Origin: Bryopsis sp. KO-2023
Lineage: Eukaryota > Chlorophyta > Ulvophyceae > Bryopsidales > Bryopsidaceae
Direction: 5' to 3'
Length of the DNA stretch: 64,000 bases
Assembly: GCA_030272585.1 (NCBI GenBank)
Contig: BSYQ01000008.1
Location: 5,270,001 to 5,334,000, forward strand
The notes under the pieces are model-generated. The model made no database searches. It saw nothing but the letters and a program-made list of their open reading frames with translations, and had not been told where the DNA came from. Of the stretch, positions 41,121 through 50,100 are shown one piece after another. Within the stretch, counting starts at the first letter, position 1. Each line of letters starts with the position of its first letter. The translations under genes and the position numbers were made by a program.

Positions 41121-44100
41121 TTAACACACACCCTTTGCCTCCCGAAGCGCCTCCTCTCTGACTCTCCTTCCCATTCCAATCTGTGGGTCCTGGAGATCTT
41201 CGAGCTCGTGAACTCTGTTGCAGTAGGTGAGCAAGAACTGCTTCCACTGCAAAAACTGGTCCCAATGCATGCGCAATTCCGAAATTTGGAAAATCTCATG
41301 TTGTGGGAATCTGTGGACATACGGTCTTGATGTTTAGAGTGCTGTGTTTTTCATCCTGAGTGTAAGGGTGGTTTGGAAGAAATATTTTAGTTGGCAGCCG
41401 TTTAAAAATACATTAAGAATAATTTAACCGTGCAAAAATAAATCCAGATGGGAGATGCCTATTTCTACAATCTGGAGAATTGTCGATCGACCGTCGTTGA
41501 ATTGCCAAAGAGAGTGGAAATAAGTGTTTGAAGCGTTTTGGCGAAAATGAAGTGGATGTGGTGTCTATTACAATCTGGATACTCGTTTATCGTACTGTAG
41601 GGGTATGGAAATTGAAACTGTATGAGCACCTCAAATTGTGATTGGGTTGTACACAGGTTGTACTCGAATGTGCGGAAGGTCAGTGTTATAAGTGTACGCC
41701 GAGTATGTCTATGCACTACTAGAGCTCAAGGGTTAGTCGTGGGCACTAACATGGCTCTAGTCATATGCTTAAGGTCCATGAGATCATTATAGCACGTGTG
41801 CTGAAAGGATGACTCATAGCAAGCCCAGGTGTCTCGCCCTGAGGTGATCCCTGTCATCTCAAGGGTCCCATCAAGGAGTGGGGGTTTGATGGGTTAAAGG
41901 GACTTCAAGGAAGGGCGCTGGGAGGTTATTTTCCTAGGAGAGAGAGGTTTATAACAGTTTGGTTTCGGAGTAGGTGAAGAGTCCGTCACGGAAACGACGA
42001 TAACTTCGGCGTCTAAGGTCCGAATTGGACAAATAAGGTGTCAAAAAGTAAGCTAAGAAAAATCCGCTTCGTTTGAGTCCAGTTGGGGTTTATTCCGAGC
42101 TGTGTGCGGAAAGTTATGCTCTGTCAAAGTTAGGGTATTGCTTCAGACTTTCTGCAGAGTGGTTTTTCGAGTTGCGAAGGAGACCCAAGAGGTCCTTCGT
42201 CTATTTTAAGGAGACCCAAGAGGTCCTTAATATTTTTCGTCAGGATTGGACGATATTTTGAGATTTTTGGAGATTTTTCAAGCAGACCCTAGAGGTGCTT
42301 GTTGTGTCCAAGGAAAAAATAAATTAAAGCAGTTTACAAGGAAACACCACGAAAAGAAGAGTTATCCACACAAAGAGGTGGTTACAGATTTGTCTAAAGG
42401 ACAAAGGGAATATCCACAGAGGTTTCCCCCAACACAAGTGTTGGTCTAAAAATAACTCTCATACTCACTTCTTCGCCGCGGGCTTGAAGTAGAGGGATAC
42501 TGCAAGAAAATGCAGAAATCCACCCAAAAGAACACGGGGCAAAGTGATTCTTTTGATGAGAGGAAAAATGCTACTGAGCATTCCTCTAAACCTCAAGTTT
42601 CTAAGAGAAAATCAGTCAGCCAACTGACCAAAGCAGAGTTGAAAGCTCGCAAACAGTTGGGATTGTGCTGGTTTTGTGGAGAGACTTGGACACGAGGACA
42701 TAAATGTGGAAAACCCAAAGAGGTTGTTACACATGTTTCTCAGAGGTCCAAGCCCCATGACTGGAAATTTCTGAGGCAAGATTTGAATTCCCATCCTGAT
42801 TGTGACCCAATGGAAGTAGATAGTGCACATTTAGCGCCTATCGTGACTCGCGGTCAAAAGAGAAAGGGGAAACAAGAAGAAGTACAAACTTCTGTCCCTC
42901 CACAGGATGTGAATAAAAAATCTGATATCCAATCAGACAAAACAATACTCAAGGCAGAGTTTCAGCGTCTCGAGTCACTCACGGGACAAGCGTTTAGCTT
43001 GGACGGGTGTGCTAACTTAGACCAAACCAATGCCTTGTGTGCAAAGTTTTGTATTGGTGAGGGGTTTTTTGAGACTACTCTTTCGGGTGAGCATGTATGG
43101 CTGAATCCTCCATTCAAGGAGCTTCACAAATACATTGATCACTATGTGAGAGAAAAGAATAAGTCTCCACACAATACTTCTTGTTGCATTCTGGTTCCAC
43201 AGTGGAATAAAGAGCCGCATCCGGCCTTATCCTCTATGAGACTAATTGCACAATACAAGAAGGGCATGGTTTTGTTCACCGCTATGAAAGGAAAGCGCCG
43301 GAAAAGACTTCCAGGTCTTCCTTGGCCAGTGAATGTATACTATGACCCACCTGTCCCCTTGGTACCAAAGGATACTCAAGATTTACTTACCCAAGACAGG
43401 ATGTCAATGCACTTTGAGGGAACTCTTAGTGGCATTCCTGCCCATTGTCTTTTGGACTCAGGAGCTAAGGGATTAGCATTCCTTTCCAAGAGATTTTGTG
43501 AACAAAATGGGATTTCCTTCAAGGTAACCACAAGTTCGCAAGCCGAATTGGCCAATGGGAGTTATATTGATATCTTAGGTGAAACAAAGATCTCTCTGAA
43601 AATTCAAGGCTTCCGCGAGAAGTTGAATTGTTTGGTGATTGATCTGATGGAGAAATTTGATATCATTTTGGGTGATACGTGGTTGCGAAATCGCAAGGCA
43701 GTCTTGGACTTCTTTGAGAAGAAGTGTGCCGTGACGAATTCCGCAAATCAACGGATCTTGATACGCCAGGGTCTTTTGCCCAAGGCCACTGGTGGAGAAC
43801 AAAGCATTCCCCACAAAAATGTTGGTTCCTTACTCACTATTCCACAGGTGAAGAGAAAACTCAAGGATTCCTCTCTTCAACCATTTCTGGTGGTAATTCG
43901 TGAAGTACAGGACGTACCCGCACATGTAAGTGTAGCGGAGGAAACCGGTGAATCAGATCAAGTCCCTGAGAAGGAGATGGAATCTCTCTTGGAGGAATTT
44001 GATGATTTGTTTGTAACTGGTTTGGCGGAATATCCCCCGGAAAGAGCCGTAGAAGTGGACATTCCTTTAGAAGAAGGTACACGTCCCGTAAACCGGCCAC

Positions 44101-47100
44101 TTTTTCGGTATTCACCCGCAGAGCGGCAAGAGATTCAGGATCAATTGTCCGAACTCTTAGCCACAAAGCTCATAAGACCTAGTTCTAGCCCTTGGGGTGC
44201 TCCAGTTCTTTTCGTACCGAAAAAGGATGGAGGCTTCAGGATGTGCATAGACTACAGGGGTCTTAATAAAGTAACCATCCGGAATCAGTTTCCGATCCCA
44301 CGGATCGACGATCTCCTGGATGAGTTACAAGGCTCGAGATGTTTTACTTCTCTTGACCTGAGAGCCGGATACTGGCAGGTCAGAGTCAAGGAAGATGACA
44401 TCCCCAAAACAGCCTTCAAAACACCCTTTGGTTTATTTGAGTACCGGGTGCTCCCGATGGGATTATCAAACGCACCGGCAGTGTTTCAGACACTGATGAA
44501 CTCAGTCTTCCATGGTATGATTGGCAAATATGTCTTGATCTACTTGGATGATATTTTAGTTTTTTCAAAGACACCAAAGGAACATTTGAAACATCTTCGA
44601 GAAGTATTACAAAGGTTGCGAGAACATAAATTGTTCTTGAAGAAGTCCAAATGTGACTTCAACAAAACTGAGTTGCGCTATTTAGGGTTCGTGGTGGGCC
44701 GCAATGGTATCTCAGTTGACCCGAGTAAAACGGCTAAAGTGAAAAATTGGCCTCGTCCTAGTGGGGTGGATGACTTAAGGTCGTTCCTCGGACTCGCCAA
44801 TTACTTTCGCAAGTTCGTACAGGGGTATTCAGCCTTGGCTTCTCCAATGACTGATCTTCTCAAAAAGAAGAAGACATGGGAATGGACTCATGAGTGTGAG
44901 ACAGCTTTTGAAGGGGTGAAAACGGCACTCACGGAAGCACCGTGTTTGGTTTTGCCGGACTTCTCTAAACCTTTCGAAGTAATCACTGATGCTTCTACAA
45001 AGGCAATTGGAGCAGTTCTCCTGCAAGAAGGACACCCAATAGCTTATGAAAGCAAAAAGCTGCAAGGTCCACAACTCAATTGGTCGACGAGTGATCAGGA
45101 AATGTATGCTACTGTGTATGCACTTCAATTATGGAGATGCTACTTGCAAGGCAGAAAATTCCGAGTGATTACCGACCATAGTCCAAACACATTCTTTCAT
45201 TCCCGATCGACCTTGAATCGACGGCAGGTCCGCTGGCTAGAATTGCTCCATGATTTCCAATTTGAATGGGAGTATAGACCAGGGCGAGTAAATGTGGCTG
45301 ATCCCTTGTCACGTATACCGTCTTCTCCTTCTTCAATTGGAGTATTATGCGAGACCGTGAGATCGAGTGGCTTGGTTTCTAGACCGCGGGATCCTGAGGT
45401 CCCATCTCTGCCTCGGGGTTATCATACCCAGTTGGAGTCAAGGCTGGTTGAAGGGTACACCAAAGATCCTTGGTATCAAACTCTGGAAGCTGCCCAGATG
45501 TTACAGAACCAAGATGGAATTTGGTGGAATGGAAATGTGATATCAGTACCAAATGATGGATCATTGAGACAAGAAATAATCCAAGATTGCCATAGCACTG
45601 TCTATTCGGGTCACTTTGGAGTGGCTAAAACAAGTCGGCAAATCAAGAAACATTTCTGGTGGCCTCAAATGGAGGACCAAATCAAATCCTATGTGCGAGG
45701 ATGTGACTCATGTCAAAGGCATAAAGGGAGGCGAACAAAGCCACAAGGCCCTCTGAAACCCTTGCCTATCCCGAATGCACAATGGGAAAATGTTTCGATG
45801 GATTTTGTCACTAATCTCCCACCATCCAGAGGAGAAGGTCATGATGCAATCCTCGTATTTGTGGATATGTTGACCAAAATGGTTCATTTGGCGGCAACAA
45901 GTACAGAGTGCTCAGCCGTAGATGCAGCAAAACTCTTTGTGAACCATGTATTCAAAGCACATGGTATGCCAAAGAAGTTGGTCACAGATAGAGACCCGAG
46001 ATTTGTATCGCACTTCTTCAGGGAGTTGTGCTATACATGGGAAATCTCACAGGCCTTGTCTTCGGCTTATCACCCACAAACAGATGGGCAAACCGAAGCT
46101 ATGAACAAAGTCATGGAGGATACACTCCGCCACTTTGTCGGGCCATCCCAGAAGAATTGGGCGGATTTGTTACCGGTTGTAGAGTTTGCAATAAATAACT
46201 CTAAATCCGAAGCAACTGGTGAAACACCCTTCTTTCTGAATTATGGAAGAGATCCATGGACAGCATTGACTGCTCAGATCCCTAGAAAAGGGTCGAAGCA
46301 AGTGGCTGTACCAGAAGTTCAGAAAATGACGAATGAAATTCGGGAAGGGATTGTTGAGGCAAAGAAACGCCTTCAAGCCGCACAGCAACGCTTTAAAGCG
46401 CAAGCTGATCGCCATCGTGTACCAGTGCAAGTCAAAGTAGGAGACCTTGTATTATTAGATGCAAGAAATCTTCGACTCAAGCACCCAGGTTCACGTAAAT
46501 TAACGCCAAAATGGGTAGGACCTTTCCCAATTGAGCGTGAAATAAATGAGGTTGCATTCAAGCTGAAGCTTCCTGCAACTTTGCCCATACATCCGGTGTT
46601 CCATGCTTCACTGTTAAAGCCATATTGGGCTAAAGGAACTGTACAACCACCACCACCTGTTGAGATCGAGGGAGATCTGGAGTGGGAGGTTGAGCGCATT
46701 CTTGATCGCAGAGAGCGACGCAGAGGGAAGAAATGCCATACAGAATACCTTGTGAAGTGGCTTGGTTATGGCCATGAACATAACTCTTGGGAACCCGAAG
46801 AAAATGTCTTGCATGCAAAGGAATTGGTTGATGCATTTCACCAATCGCAAGAACAGTCGACTGTAGTACCTCGCACGATCCGTAGAAGATCAAAAGCGAA
46901 GGTTTGAGACATCATATCACAGTAGGCCACTGGATGATGATGATCTTCTTTCTCTGAAAGTGCAAATGTCAAAAGACAACTATCTTTTGCTTGATGCCAA
47001 TCAGCATTTGATTCCCTAGTAAAGCCGAGGGCGGCTTCACATCAGGGAGGGGGCACTGTTATAAGTGTACGCCGAGTATGTCTATGCACTACTAGAGCTC

Positions 47101-50100
47101 AAGGGTTAGTCGTGGGCACTAACATGGCTCTAGTCATATGCTTAAGGTCCATGAGATCATTATAGCACGTGTGCTGAAAGGATGACTCATAGCAAGCCCA
47201 GGTGTCTCGCCCTGAGGTGATCCCTGTCATCTCAAGGGTCCCATCAAGGAGTGGGGGTTTGATGGGTTAAAGGGACTTCAAGGAAGGGCGCTGGGAGGTT
47301 ATTTTCCTAGGAGAGAGAGGTTTATAACAGTCAGAAAAAGAGGTTGGGTACGAAGATTCATACCTTTCGTGCAATTCTGGGAGACCTGCAAAAAAGCACT
47401 GGCGAAGAAATCGCTTGCAACTGAGGAAGTTCGCCCCCGACACGTCGCGGTACGCAGCTTTGTAGGTCAGATTTCTCTGAAGGAAAGTGTGACAGAATAC
47501 GACATAAATAAGGATAACAATCAGGTGGAAGAAAAACAAAAACGATGAAAAAAATTGGTGGGACTAAAGTTTAAAAAAAAAAAAAAAAAAAAACGGTCGG
47601 TGGACTATATATAATATGTGGTAGTTGTGAAGATATTTCCGCTAGAAGTTTGTAGGGGCCAAAAAAAACTGGTTGGTGGACGATACATAAAACGATGAAA
47701 AAAACTGGTTGGTGGATTATATATTAAAAAAACTGGGGGGATTATGTATATCATATAATATATATAAAATTTGTAGGGGTAAAAAAATACTAGTAGGAAT
47801 TGAAAATCCTAGTTGTGGTGTTGGTAAGATACAAAAAGAAAAAAAAACAGGGGTGAAAAAAATAAAACAGTCATCACCCTATTTTTCGTGGCAAGTTGGG
47901 CTTCGATATTCGGAAAAATTGCTGACGCAAGCTGTGGAATGACTTCCATAGGATCCACTTCAAGCCTCGGGAGACTGTGGTGGTGTCGGTCGGACGGAAA
48001 CCCTGCCATGAGGAGGACAGCGGAGGGGGGAGGGAGCCTGGCGTAGCTCAATTCGGAGTCATCCCGGCTGTGGAGAAGCATACTTTTTATTGTGTCCAAG
48101 TCCATCCTGTCGAGGTAAGTGTTCCTTTGTTTCAAATCTCATTGCATTTAAAAAAAAAAAAAAAACTGGTTGGTGGACTACATAAATTAAAAAAAAAAAA
48201 ACTGGTTGGTGGATTATATAAATTAAAAAAAAAAAAAACTTGTTGGTGGATTATATAATTAAAAAAACTGGGTGGATTGTTTCGTTTCTTTATTCATTCG
48301 GAAAAGTGATTTCTTTCGGTCACCCAAATCTCATTGCATTGAAAAAGAAAAAAACATGTGGAAGAAAAACAAAAATGATGGAAAATAATGATTGGTTGGA
48401 TTATATTTATATAAAAAAAAACTGGTTGGTGGACTATATATATAATCCACTGGTTGGAACTGGTTGGTGGATTATATAATTTAAAAAGAAAACTGGCTGG
48501 TGGACTATATATATAATCCACTGGTTGGAACTGGTGGATTATATAATTAAAAAAACTGGGTGGACTGTGTATGATATATAAAGATATTTCTGCTAGAAGT
48601 TCGTAGGGGCAAGAAAAAACTAGATGATGGCCTATACACAATATATAGAATATAGAAAAAATTATGCTAGAAGTTTATAGGGGTAAAAAAAAATCGTGCC
48701 CACCTTTTCATACGCAATTCGTTTGCGCCACTCACCCTACAGCAGTGTGTAGGGTGAGTGGTTGCAAACCCCACCGCTTGGCCGGCTTTTTTCATAGCCA
48801 AGCGGTGGGTGGTGTATGAAATTTGGGCGGTGGCCTCACTCCCTTCAAAAACATGTAGTCCGTACCACCCCCCCCGTTCACCGAGAACATTAGGGGGTGT
48901 TTTTTTTTCCCGATGTTCTCGGTGAACGAAGAGCAACGCAAGCGCGAATAGGGGGCACAGGAAGACATCCCGCGCCGAGACGCAAGATAAATGGTCCACT
49001 CCCCCATTCTTGTTACATTATCCCTATAAAACATATAAATTGATAATTATAAATAATAATTATTGTTATTGAATTTTCTCTTGTGTTTTTATGATGCTTT
49101 AGGTCAACCTGATGTTTTGTAAGAAAGAGGACGGTCGTCGAAGAAGGGGAGAAAAAAAACTCGGCGTCGTAGGTGCGGTGGCTCAGATCGCACAGCTGTA
49201 GCATTCTGAGGTCGTCGCCGCGACCTAATGTCGCGGCGGAAAGGAGGAAGAGTGCCCTAAAGAAGGTAAAAAAAAAACACAAAAAAACTGAGATATAAAG
49301 AAATAACAAAAGAACAGAATCCAATAATTCATAGACAAAAAATCAGCATCCAATAATTCATAGACAAAAAATCAGCGGTCGAAAAATGAAGTGTTCGTAG
49401 ATGAAATCATGTTTATATGTTCAGAAACATATGTATCTAGTTGATTAAACTAAATACCTCATTTGCAATGCCGGGCCTGTCCCTTGCAGGAGAAAAAACT
49501 CCTGCAGATTTTTTTTTTGTGATAAATTATATCCTTCCCCAAGGCCACGGGCCTGTCGGTCTAAAAACTTCCTGCACAAGACAAGCAAGCTGCAAATTTT
49601 TAGGGCTGCAAAGTACCTCGATAGTTAAGTAAACTTTCTTACTCTAGAAAGGAGGCTTCGTGATATCTTTAGAATTTTTATGGTGGTTCAGTTTCGATGG
49701 TAATTTTCTGGGTATCTTTAGAATTTTTCTGGTGGTTCGGTTTCGATGGTAATTTTCTGAGTATCTTTAGAATTTTTCTGGTGGTTCGGTGGAATGATAT
49801 TTACTCGGGTTCGAATCCCGAGTACGCCATTTCTGTTCTCAGAAAACAGGTCGAAGGCTTACTCCATTAGTCTGTGCGCGACATCAGCGCACCACCTTTT
49901 GCGCCAAGAAGTGAAGGTTGCATCGGAGCTGAGGGGGGGCTCCAAAGTGGCCCCAAGGAGCATTTGCTGAAGTCGTTGTAAGTTATTGAGGGCCGCGCAA
50001 TACCCTTTAAAGTCGTTTTTACCAATCTGAAATTGAAACAAGAAGTTAAAGTTTTGCAGAAATCTAAGAATGTTCTTTGCACATATTTTAGGGGGGGAAA

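Larger units (their letters stand above)
41684..47329 (+). mobile_element. LTR retroelement B, chromodomain Ty3/gypsy family
   Basis: A fossil entry. The LTRs are 41684-41956 and 47057-47329 (273 bp each), apparently identical, starting TGTTATAAG and ending TTTATAACA. They are flanked by the 5-bp repeat GTCAG (41679-41683, 47330-47334). The primer-site-like TGGTTTCGGAG lies just after the 5' LTR; a purine tract (GGGAGGGGGCAC) precedes the 3' LTR. It is inserted in the last intron of the recombinase-like gene, in the opposite orientation. Clearly related to A but with different LTRs. The pol part looks whole; the gag part looks incomplete, with perhaps one break. Recent. Confidence 0.93.

Noticed and set aside
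47878-48105. Independent small gene starting at the ATG at 48,105
   Set aside because: First modelled as a separate 176-residue protein, but its residues continue the recombinase core and the phase joins the exon at 48,704-49,008.
48731-48760. Donor-like GTGAGT in the HxxR exon as an exon end
   Set aside because: The downstream donor at 48,704 keeps phase with the next exon and adds residues (VSGANEL) expected after the HxxR motif.
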